Below are positions 1 to 5,185 of a DNA stretch of 5,563 nt, piece after piece. Within the stretch, counting starts at the first letter, position 1. Every line of letters begins with the position of its first letter. Below the pieces are notes generated by a model. That model was not told where the DNA came from. It saw only the letters and a program-made list of their open reading frames with translations, and searched no databases. Origin of the DNA: Deltaproteobacteria bacterium (GTDB lineage: Bacteria; Desulfobacterota; DSM-4660; Desulfatiglandales; HGW-15); assembly GCA_024641835.1 (NCBI GenBank), contig JAHECH010000332.1:1-5563 (forward strand), in the 5' to 3' direction. Position numbers and translations under genes: made by a program.

Positions 1-46
1 GGCGCTAACGCGCCTTGAGGATCGGGCTGCAAAGCAGCCCTTGAGG
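1..46. repeat. Two hairpins each followed by TTGAGG
   Basis: Two perfect stem-loops sit side by side. GGCGC-TAAC-GCGCC occupies 1-14, and GGGCTGC-AAA-GCAGCCC occupies 24-40. Each is followed immediately by TTGAGG (15-20 and 41-46), giving a 26-bp period. The array may continue left of the window. Neither stem has a T tract, so a rho-independent terminator is not indicated. The organisation suggests a dispersed, structured intergenic repeat, but the family is not recognised. Confidence 0.6.
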
Positions 47-59
47 TTTACCGGCCAGA

Positions 60-97
60 CTTATGGCGGCTGAACCCGGCTCTGTCGGCGCCATAGG
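60..97. repeat. Inverted repeat, 7-bp perfect arms
   Basis: TATGGCG (62-68) is matched by CGCCATA (89-95) across a 20-nt loop. One G-T wobble and one further C-G pair extend the stem to 60/97. It belongs to the same hairpin-rich block as its neighbours and no coding frame covers it. No function is assigned. Confidence 0.4.
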
Positions 98-125
98 CGA
101 CCAGGGGAAGAGGCGAAAGAAGTTG

Positions 126-196
126 CCTCAAGCGAGGCGAAGCCGAGTGCTCCTCGAACGGAACGAAGTGGAGTGCTCCTCAAGCGGAGCGATCCC
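126..196. repeat. 26-bp tandem repeat, about 2.7 copies
   Basis: Copies run 126-151, 152-177 and 178-196 (partial). The shared pattern is CCTCRARCGRRRCGA, followed in the first two copies by a spacer and GAGTGCT. Hairpins fall at the unit boundaries: GCCTC-AAGC-GAGGC at 125-138 and GCTCC-TCAAGC-GGAGC at 175-190, with a one-mismatch version at 149-164. The second-copy hairpin is therefore degenerate while its neighbours are perfect. The period equals that of the hairpin pair at 1-46. It is probably a structured intergenic repeat; no family name is claimed. Confidence 0.6.
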
Positions 197-199
197 AAT

Positions 200-217
200 A
201 TAGCCTCGCATGGCTAT
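200..217. repeat. Small perfect inverted repeat
   Basis: ATAGCC (200-205) and GGCTAT (212-217) flank a 6-nt loop. It lies downstream of the stress-protein gene on that gene's strand. There it is followed by a short AT stretch only, so it is at best a weak transcription terminator. It may equally be another member of the hairpin block at 1-196. Confidence 0.35.
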
Positions 218-237
218 TCCCCGGATGCCCTCCTCCC

Positions 238-269
238 GCCTCACCCGCCCCTGTGGGGCCTCACCCGCC
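238..269 (-). terminator. Hairpin between duplicated 12-bp motifs at USP 3' end
   Basis: GCCTCACCCGCC occurs at 238-249 and again at 258-269. The second copy contains the last two codons and stop of the stress-protein gene, so the gene tail has been duplicated 20 bp downstream. Between and across the copies, GCCCC-TGT-GGGGC (247-259) forms a tight GC stem just after the stop on the minus strand. There is no U tract. It could stop transcription only with help, or could protect the mRNA 3' end. The repeat and stem are seen; the terminator role is a guess. Confidence 0.35.
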
Positions 270-722
270 TATGTCCTTTTCGATCAGGAGTACCGAGCAG
301 GGCATTCTCCTGACGACCTCGTCAGTTCCCGCGCCGAAAAGCCAATGCTCCAGGCGCCACTGCTGGTAAGAAAGCATGACAATAAGATCGATCTTTTCTT
401 TTTCTACAGTCTCGAAGATCTTCTTGGTCGGGTCTCCTTCAACGATCAGCTCTTTAATGGGCAAGCCGCTCGCCCTCTCTGCCTCGATCATCCTGTCCAG
501 ATCCGCCTTGGCAGCCGTGAAGATCCTCTTGTACTCCTCTTCCATGTCGGGACGGTAGGCCAGGGGCAGATTCCATCCCTCTAATCCGAAGGGATTATGG
601 ATCACATGGAGGATGATGATTTCCGCATCATACTTCCTGGCTATTGAAACAGCGTAGTGAACGGCCTTCTGGCAATACTTGGTGGATCTGGTCACAACGA
701 GAATACGGTTAATGTCTTCCAT
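261..722 (-). CDS. Universal stress protein (UspA family), divergent
   Basis: This is a single-domain universal stress protein of 153 residues, a usual family length, expected in the cytoplasm as a dimer. The N-terminal strand (INRILVVTRST, residues 4-14), a long helix with Ala-Val-Ala-Arg spacing, and the EIIILHV strand (34-40) match the Usp alpha/beta fold. ELIVEGDPTKKIFE (91-104) and IDLIVM (111-116) are its later core. The usual G-x2-G of the ATP-binding loop is replaced by SYQQWRLEHW (118-127). Only the second half (FGAGTDEVVRRMPCSVLLI, 129-147) remains, so ATP binding is doubtful. The start at 722 is chosen because GGAGGGG lies 6 nt upstream; an in-frame ATG at 737 overlaps that ribosome site and is less likely. 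It is transcribed away from the rest of the window, so it is not in an operon with those genes. The specific stress signal cannot be read. Confidence 0.9.
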   Translation of the reverse strand: MEDINRILVVTRSTKYCQKAVHYAVSIARKYDAEIIILHVIHNPFGLEGWNLPLAYRPDMEEEYKRIFTAAKADLDRMIEAERASGLPIKELIVEGDPTKKIFETVEKEKIDLIVMLSYQQWRLEHWLFGAGTDEVVRRMPCSVLLIEKDIGG

Positions 723-728
723 ATCTTT

Positions 729-735
729 CCCCTCC
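729..735 (-). promoter_or_regulatory. Ribosome binding site deciding the USP start
   Basis: On the minus strand GGAGGGG precedes the ATG at 722 by 6 nt, ideal spacing for a Shine-Dalgarno site. The alternative in-frame ATG at 737-735 shares bases with this site and has no good purine tract of its own upstream. The 153-residue reading is therefore favoured over 158. Confidence 0.75.
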
Positions 736-737
736 AT

Positions 738-920
738 GAACTAGAGTAACGTCGTCTTGAACCGCAGCATTCGCGAAAGCGCGCCGGTCCGATCACAGGA
801 TTCGCGTGGCCTAGTCGGTGTATGCTATACACTCATTTAGGTGGAATGAGCCGGAAGATAAATAAGGTAAGAGCAGTATATCGGGTAGGAAATCACTGTA
901 TCCTTACTAAGCTAAGTGTG
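738..920. other. Intergenic region with no supported gene
   Basis: No credible coding frame covers this stretch between the stress protein and the IS remnant. It becomes AT-richer from about 855 onward. The USP promoter should lie here on the minus strand, but no good -35/-10 pair was found. A 40-codon plus-strand frame (846-968) has an AGGTGG placed too close to its ATG. Its tail reads NPERIFY at 921-941, which resembles the IS3 transposase motif NGEIFY, so it is better read as transposase debris than as a small gene. The left limit of the IS remnant cannot be fixed. Confidence 0.5.
818..850. repeat. Two abutting perfect palindromes
   Basis: GTGTAT-GCT-ATACAC (818-832) is followed directly by CTCATT-TAGGTGG-AATGAG (832-850), with the base at 832 shared. 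They lie about 100 bp upstream of the stress-protein start. They could be operator half-site pairs or RNA hairpins. Nothing in the flanks fixes which, and no regulator gene is next to them. Confidence 0.4.
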
Positions 921-1088
921 AATCCGGAAAGAATTTTTTACGCTGAAGGAGGCCAAGGTTGTGATTGAGAACTGGCGGCAGGAGTACAACACGATCCGGC
1001 CCCGGCACCGGAGGCTGTCTTGCCGTTGGGCTTTCAACCGCCCCGGCTGCTACGAAACATCTCGGAAAAGGATTCAACTCTAGCTTAA
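921..1088 (+). pseudogene. IS3 transposase (OrfB) C-terminal remnant, frameshifted
   Basis: OrfB is the integrase-like half of IS3 transposases; only its last part is left. Three frame segments can be stitched together. NPERIFY (921-941) resembles the usual NGEIFY. A loss of about 2 nt then leads to TLKEAKVVIENWRQEYNTIRP (940-999 and a little beyond), the most conserved stretch. A second shift leads to PAPEAVLPLGFQPPRLLRN and onward (1002-1085), with TAA at 1086-1088. Between TIRP and PAPEAV the usual HSSLGYRP-like segment is missing, a net loss of about 25 nt, plausibly by recombination between two CGGCC copies. Without repair of the frame the central segment runs into TAG at 1081. The catalytic DDE residues lie upstream and are absent. 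The product is certainly non-functional. Confidence 0.8.
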
Positions 1089-1090
1089 AA

Positions 1091-1117
1091 ACTGGTACAA
1101 AAACTGGGGGCAGCTCA
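1091..1117 (+). repeat. Right terminal inverted repeat of the IS3 relic
   Basis: The last 27 bp of the element end in GGGGGCAGCTCA. On the other strand this reads TGAGCTGCCCCC followed by an A/T-rich GTTTTTGTACCA block. That matches the terminal-repeat style of many IS3-family elements, which begin TG and end CA. It lies 2 bp after the transposase stop at 1086-1088, as expected. No left partner is visible, so a target-site duplication cannot be tested. Confidence 0.7.
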
Positions 1118-1401
1118 CGAAAGCCAACAGGGATCTAAGGGGAAAAGCCTACGGTTACTTTTGCATCCATTGCCACGGGCCGAAGGGAGACGGGGATGGA
1201 ACAGTGGGCCAGAGTTTTTCCCCTTTGCTCACCAATCTGCGAAGCCCCCTGGTGCAGGCTCAAACAGACGGGCAGATCTTCTACAAGACCAGTTTCGGTT
1301 ATAGGAGGCATCCTCCTCTGGCCTACACCGTTTCGGAAAAGGATCGATGGGCCATCGTCCTCTACCTTCGGTCTCTGGTGAAAACCGGTGGAAGAACTTG
1401 A
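1118..1401 (+). pseudogene. Class I c-type cytochrome, 5' end lost at the IS
   Basis: The frame from 1120 encodes 93 residues of a monoheme periplasmic electron carrier. The haem site CIHCH is at 1162-1176, followed by GPKGDGDG. A closing helix SEKDRWAIVLYLRSL is typical of small class I cytochromes and resembles the monoheme subunit of alternative complex III (ActE). The usual Met-Pro axial-ligand site reads HPPLAY, with His at 1309-1311, suggesting bis-His haem ligation. The frame is open back into the IS (stop at 1081-1083) but has no ATG, GTG or TTG until 1204, after the haem motif. The signal peptide is missing. The remaining sequence shows no internal stop, so truncation may be recent. 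The stop overlaps the ATPase start, a sign of former translational coupling. Confidence 0.85.
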
Positions 1402-3868
1402 TCCTCAGAAAAACACTTGCGACCTCTGCGGTCTCCGCCTTGCTCGCGGCAAAGTGGAACAGACGATCGACGGCGAGGTTTTCCGTTTCTGCTGCAGCGG
1501 GTGCATGCATGTCTTCGAGATCCTTTACTCCAATCCCCATGGCCGGCCCTCCCATTTCAAAGAGACGGACCTCTACCGGGCCTGTGTGGCGGCTGGCATC
1601 ATCCCGAAGGATCAGGAGGAAGTGGATCAGAAAGGGAAGGAAACCCAATCAAAGGGAGAAGTCATCCCTCCATCGGAAACGTTCGAAGAAAGCCTTTCCC
1701 AGGAAATCTCGATCAGAGTGGAAGGAATGTGGTGCGTCGCCTGTTCTCTCCTGGTGGAGGACTTTCTCCGCAAACTGAAAGGCGTTCTCCAGGCTCAGGT
1801 GCTCTTCCTGGCGGATCTCGCCGTCATCCGGTACCTGCCTCACGTGGTGAAACCCCTGGAGATTTTGAATCGAATCTCCAGCCTTGGTTACGGCGCTTCC
1901 CTGTTTCAGGAGGAAAAAGACCGCCCCAAAGAGAAGAAAACCCTTCTCCTGCGCCTGGGCCTTTCCGCTATTTTAACCATGAATATCATGATGATCTCCT
2001 TTTCCCTCTATTTTGGCTTCTTCCAGGATTTGGGAGAGCAGGCGATCGGATATCTTTCCTATCCTCTATGCCTTATGGCGAGCCCCGTCTTGTTCTACGG
2101 GGGCTTCCCCATCCTCAAAAGAGCTTACCTGGGTTTTCGACATCACCATGCTTCTATGGATACGCTGATCGCCATAGGGTCTCTCTCCGCTTACGGGTAC
2201 AGCCTTGTCCAGATGAGCAAGGGTAGTATTCATCTCTATTTCGATACCGCGGCCATGTTGATTACCCTGGTGCTCCTGGGGAGGTATCTGGAGATGGGCG
2301 CCAAGGAGAAGGTAACCAAAGGAATCACTGAACTCTACACGTTCTCGAAGCAGAAAGTCCGCCTAGTGGTGAAGGACACCGAGCGGTGGGTCTCCCTGGA
2401 AGCATTGGAAAAAGGGGAGGAGTTTCTCGTCAAAGAGGGGGAAAGGATTCCAGCAGATGCCTCTATTCTACTGGGGGAGGCTGTTTTGGACGAATCCTTT
2501 CTTACAGGAGAGTCCCGGCCTTTAAAAAGATGTGCCGGCGAGGAGGTAATGGCCGGTGCTCTTCTTCTGAAAGGGGATCTTCTCCTCAAGGCCAGCTCTG
2601 CCGGCAGGGAAGGTTCCATCGCCCGGATGATCACGATCATGCAAGAGGCTCTGATGAAAAAAAACCCTGTGGAGCTTCTGGCAGACCGAATTACAAGACG
2701 ATTTGTGCCCGCTGTGCTCCTTCTGGCTGCGGTCACAGTCCCTGCTCTCCTTCTTCAGGGTTCATCTGCCCATGAGGCAATTCTTCGGGCTCTAACCGTC
2801 CTGGTGATCGCCTGTCCCTGTGCCCTCGGGATCGCCACGCCCTTGGCCAAAGTCGCTTCCATCGGCTCAGGAAAAGCCAGAGGAATACTGATCCGGGATC
2901 CTGCTGTTTTCGAGGAGGCGAAAAACCTGGGTATGATCGTCCTGGACAAAACAGGGACGGTGACGGAGGGCTGTTTCTCGCTCCTGGAGATCATTTCCCT
3001 GGATGGAATGAGCGAGAAAGAGGCCCTGATGCAAGCGGCAGCCGTGGAAGCCCATTCAGATCACTTTCTCGCGAAAGAGATCCTGCGAAGGGCCGCCAGC
3101 CTCCCAAGGGGATGGGAGGAAGCGACCCACGTTGAGTCCTTCGAAGGACTCGGCGTGCGCGGTATGGTCCGGGGCAAGGAAGTTCTGCTGGGGAGCCGGC
3201 GGTTTATCGATTGCCGCCGGATAGGGATAGGGGATGAAATCGCCAGGCGTGCAGAGGCATTGGAGTCGAAGGGACTCACCGTGGTATTTTTCGCATCGGA
3301 TGGAAGACCTAGGGCGCTTTTTCCCTTCGGTGACCTCTTGAAGGAGACAGCCCGGGAGACGGTAGCGGCTCTTCAGTCCAGAGGCCTCGAAACCTGGCTC
3401 GTGTCCGGAGATTCGCAGGAAACCACACGGGCTATAGCCGAAGAGCTCAAGGTCGACGGATTTGCGGGTCAAACCCTGCCCCAAGGAAAGGTGGAAGTGA
3501 TCGCCTCATTCCAGCGAAGCGGAAAGCGGGTGGCCATGGTGGGAGATGGCCTGAATGATGCAACTGCTCTGGCCCAGGCGGACGTTGGCTTTGCCCTAGG
3601 CACAAAGTCCGGTATTCTTCAAGAGGCCTCGGGGATCACCATCGTAGGCGGAGATCCCCGGAAGGTGTCGGAAGCTCTCCAACTCTCATTTCTCACGGGG
3701 CGGATCGTTCGCCAGAATCTCTTCTTTTCTTTCTTTTACAATCTGCTCGGCATTCCCCTTGCCCTCTCCGGCATCCTGAACCCCATCCTGGCCGTTCTAG
3801 CCATGGTTGCCAGCAGTCTCACGGTCGTGGGGAACACCTTGAGGATTTCCAGGCAAAACCGCTTTTGA
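1388..3868 (+). CDS. ccoI: Copper-transporting P1B-type ATPase, CcoI/FixI-like
   Basis: This 826-residue inner-membrane pump is predicted to move Cu(I) from cytoplasm to periplasm, in the CcoI/FixI subgroup for maturation of haem-copper oxidases. Two metal sites lead: CDLC (11-14) with FCCSGC (34-39), the N-terminal ATPase-associated domain, then an HMA-like domain with GMWCVAC (113-119). Eight membrane helices fall near 187-210, 221-241, 257-275, 282-299, 437-457, 466-488, 775-795 and 798-816. Motifs are TGES (373-376), CPC (476-478), DKTGT (520-524), SGD (673-675) and GDGLND (719-724). YN (784-785) and MVASS (806-810) match Cu(I) ATPases. The HP motif reads SDHF (557-560), Pro replaced by Phe. 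GTG at 1388 is the only start between the in-frame stop at 1379 and the first cysteines; its ribosome site is weak, fitting coupling to the cytochrome. No ccoN/O/S is visible, so the oxidase partner is inferred. Confidence 0.93.
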   Translation: MEELDPQKNTCDLCGLRLARGKVEQTIDGEVFRFCCSGCMHVFEILYSNPHGRPSHFKETDLYRACVAAGIIPKDQEEVDQKGKETQSKGEVIPPSETFEESLSQEISIRVEGMWCVACSLLVEDFLRKLKGVLQAQVLFLADLAVIRYLPHVVKPLEILNRISSLGYGASLFQEEKDRPKEKKTLLLRLGLSAILTMNIMMISFSLYFGFFQDLGEQAIGYLSYPLCLMASPVLFYGGFPILKRAYLGFRHHHASMDTLIAIGSLSAYGYSLVQMSKGSIHLYFDTAAMLITLVLLGRYLEMGAKEKVTKGITELYTFSKQKVRLVVKDTERWVSLEALEKGEEFLVKEGERIPADASILLGEAVLDESFLTGESRPLKRCAGEEVMAGALLLKGDLLLKASSAGREGSIARMITIMQEALMKKNPVELLADRITRRFVPAVLLLAAVTVPALLLQGSSAHEAILRALTVLVIACPCALGIATPLAKVASIGSGKARGILIRDPAVFEEAKNLGMIVLDKTGTVTEGCFSLLEIISLDGMSEKEALMQAAAVEAHSDHFLAKEILRRAASLPRGWEEATHVESFEGLGVRGMVRGKEVLLGSRRFIDCRRIGIGDEIARRAEALESKGLTVVFFASDGRPRALFPFGDLLKETARETVAALQSRGLETWLVSGDSQETTRAIAEELKVDGFAGQTLPQGKVEVIASFQRSGKRVAMVGDGLNDATALAQADVGFALGTKSGILQEASGITIVGGDPRKVSEALQLSFLTGRIVRQNLFFSFFYNLLGIPLALSGILNPILAVLAMVASSLTVVGNTLRISRQNRF

Positions 3869-3931
3869 GACACAGGAACGGCTCACGGCCCAGGGCGCAC
3901 GGTCGTTCCTCCTGGCCTTTGTTCGTGTGTC
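3869..3931 (+). terminator. Interrupted 12-bp inverted repeat after the ATPase stop
   Basis: Directly after the stop, GACACAGGAACG (3869-3880) is complementary to CGTTCC (3904-3909) plus TGTGTC (3926-3931). The right arm is a perfect 12-mer split by 16 nt. An alternative fold pairs GGCCCAGG (3887-3894) with CCTGGCC (3912-3918), followed by a short TTTGTT. Either could end ATPase transcription before the next promoter, but the T tract is poor. Structure is seen; terminator role is inferred. Confidence 0.4.
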
Positions 3932-3934
3932 CAT

Positions 3935-3963
3935 TTGAAAACCTGCCTGCAGTTCTTTATTAT
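3935..3963 (+). promoter_or_regulatory. Sigma-70-type promoter for emrA-emrB
   Basis: TTGAAA (3935-3940, five of six against TTGACA) and TATTAT (3958-3963, five of six against TATAAT) are separated by exactly 17 bp. Transcription would start near 3970 and give a leader of about 100 nt before the emrA ATG. This is the best promoter in the window and it separates the pump genes from the ATPase transcript. Confidence 0.7.
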
Positions 3964-3964
3964 A

Positions 3965-3978
3965 GTCAAGACAATGAC
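3965..3978 (+). promoter_or_regulatory. Possible operator at the emrA transcription start
   Basis: GTCA-AGACAA-TGAC is a short inverted repeat placed 1 bp after the -10 box, covering the predicted +1. Efflux pumps of this type are often repressed by MarR or TetR proteins that bind there. The arms are only 4 bp, so chance is a real possibility. No regulator gene is visible in the window. Confidence 0.25.
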
Positions 3979-4058
3979 AAATTCCGCAACGAGGTTTTTT
4001 TCTTTGGAGAGCGGGGATATGATGTAGTTCGGAAGCAGAGAGAGGGAACAAGGCAAAG

Positions 4059-4064
4059 AGGAGG
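4059..4064 (+). promoter_or_regulatory. Strong ribosome binding site of emrA
   Basis: AGGAGG lies 7 nt before ATG 4072. It fixes the start although the same frame stays open back to 3865. The extra 69 codons upstream would overlap the ATPase stop, the inverted repeat and the promoter, so they are leader and intergenic sequence, not protein. Confidence 0.85.
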
Positions 4065-4071
4065 AAATTTT

Positions 4072-5175
4072 ATGGCCAAGTCTTGGGGTAAACCTGACAA
4101 AGAAGACCCGCCACCAACCCATCGCCCCGGGAAGAGGAAGCTTAGACAATGGATCGTGCGGTTACTTTTCTTTTGCATGCTCATTGGAGGAACGGTCTAC
4201 TTAGCACCTCGAGTGGATTACTATCTTTCTCACGAGAGCACCGATGATGCCTACGTTACAGGCACCATCGTTCCCATAAGCTCTCAGGTCAAAGGAAAAG
4301 TGGTGGCGGTCTTTATCACTGACAACCAGCTCGTCAACGCCGGCGCCCCGCTTTTCGAGATCGAGAGCGACGATTATGCCGCCACGGTGGACCAGTCCGA
4401 AAAAGCGTTTTTGAGCCTCGTGGCTGAGAAAAACCAGATCCTGGCGCTTGTCGAAGAAGGGAAGCAGTCCCTGGCAAAAGCTCAAGCGGATTTTCTTTCA
4501 GCCAAAGCCCATGAAGACCTTGCATACAAGGATATTGCACGGTACGAAGATCTGGTGAAAACCCGGACCGTGCCACAAAGCGAATACGATCGGGTGCAAT
4601 CACAATGGCAGGTCGCCCAGGCATCCACCAATGCTGCGCGGGCCGGGATTTCCAAGGAAGAGGCCGGGGTCCAGAGTCTGGAGGCGCAGCTCAAAACACA
4701 ACAAATGAAGATTGCCGAAGCGCAGGCAGCCCTGGAACTGGCCAAGATCAATCTTCAGAGAACCCAAGTCAAGGCGCCGTTGACTGGAAGAATCGCAAAT
4801 AAAAATGTCGATCCCGGTAAGTACGTTCAGCCAGGCCAACCCGTTTTGTCCATGGTGAATGTGAAGGATGTCTGGGTCGTGGCAAATTTCAAGGAAACGC
4901 AGGTCATAAAAATGCGGGTTGGACAGCCGGTGGATATCGAAGTGGACGCCTACCCTGGATTCGTATTCAAAGGCCACATCGACAGCTTTCAGCCGGGGAC
5001 AGGATCTGTTTTCAGTTTGCTTCCCCCGGAAAATGCAACCGGCAACTTCGTCAAGATCGTCCAGAGGGTACCGGTCAAGATCGTGCTGGATTCTAAATCG
5101 GATCCACCTTACCTTTTGTGGCCGGGGCTTTCCGTCACGCCGTACGTGGACGTAAGCGACCAAAGAAAAAAATAG
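4072..5175 (+). CDS. emrA: EmrA-like periplasmic adaptor (HlyD/MFP family)
   Basis: This 367-residue membrane fusion protein should bridge an MFS transporter in the inner membrane and an outer-membrane channel, so that drugs or other toxic compounds leave the cell in one step. A short basic cytoplasmic tail (KRKLRQW, 21-27) precedes one membrane helix (28-45). The first half of a lipoyl-like domain opens with TDDAYVTG (57-64). A long helical hairpin (about 104-228) rich in Ala, Gln, Glu and Lys is the coiled coil. The second lipoyl half has VKAPLTGRI (233-241), and a beta-barrel has ANFKETQV (271-278) and DAYPG (292-296). LLPPENATGNFVKIVQRVPV (316-335) is an EmrA signature. Length is slightly short of E. 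coli EmrA but no domain is missing. It is driven by its own promoter and lies 10 bp before the emrB-like gene, so the two are surely co-transcribed. Substrate cannot be told. Confidence 0.93.
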   Translation: MAKSWGKPDKEDPPPTHRPGKRKLRQWIVRLLFFCMLIGGTVYLAPRVDYYLSHESTDDAYVTGTIVPISSQVKGKVVAVFITDNQLVNAGAPLFEIESDDYAATVDQSEKAFLSLVAEKNQILALVEEGKQSLAKAQADFLSAKAHEDLAYKDIARYEDLVKTRTVPQSEYDRVQSQWQVAQASTNAARAGISKEEAGVQSLEAQLKTQQMKIAEAQAALELAKINLQRTQVKAPLTGRIANKNVDPGKYVQPGQPVLSMVNVKDVWVVANFKETQVIKMRVGQPVDIEVDAYPGFVFKGHIDSFQPGTGSVFSLLPPENATGNFVKIVQRVPVKIVLDSKSDPPYLLWPGLSVTPYVDVSDQRKK

Positions 5176-5185
5176 GGCCATTTCA

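Larger units (their letters stand above)
921..1117 (+). mobile_element. Degenerate 3' end of an IS3-family insertion sequence
   Basis: The segment contains the C-terminal end of an IS3-type DDE transposase followed by a right terminal repeat ending at 1117. It carries no intact gene, and no matching left terminal repeat was found in the window. This is therefore a relic that cannot move by itself. Its right end lies exactly against a truncated cytochrome gene, which shows that the element, or a deletion starting from it, removed the cytochrome 5' part and whatever stood upstream. The left border is uncertain; transposase-like residues begin near 921 and the debris may begin earlier. Family assignment rests on recognised protein motifs and end sequence from memory, not on a search. 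Confidence 0.8.

Noticed and set aside
126..196. CRISPR array
   Set aside because: Units are contiguous 26-bp tandem copies with no unique spacers and no cas gene nearby.
846..968. A 40-codon plus-strand frame with AGGTGG before its ATG
   Set aside because: The purine tract is too close to the ATG, and the C-terminal half overlaps transposase debris read in another frame. There is no sign of a real small protein.
1073..1101. Outward promoter at the IS right end (TTCAAC, 17 bp, TACAAA)
   Set aside because: Spacing is right but only three and four of six bases match consensus. It could drive the ATPase, but the match is too poor to list as a feature.
1229..1648. Long minus-strand frames opposite the cytochrome and ATPase
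   Set aside because: They mirror well-supported genes, match no family I know, and have compositions expected from antisense reading. The same holds for minus frames at 3056-3484 and 4600-5289.
1417..2226. A 269-codon plus-strand frame inside the ATPase
   Set aside because: It lies in a shifted frame of a clearly coding gene and its translation is rich in Pro, Gly and Arg with no recognisable domain.
3865..4071. N-terminal extension of the emrA frame by 69 codons
   Set aside because: It would overlap the ATPase end and the promoter. The AGGAGG site and family alignment both place the start at 4072.
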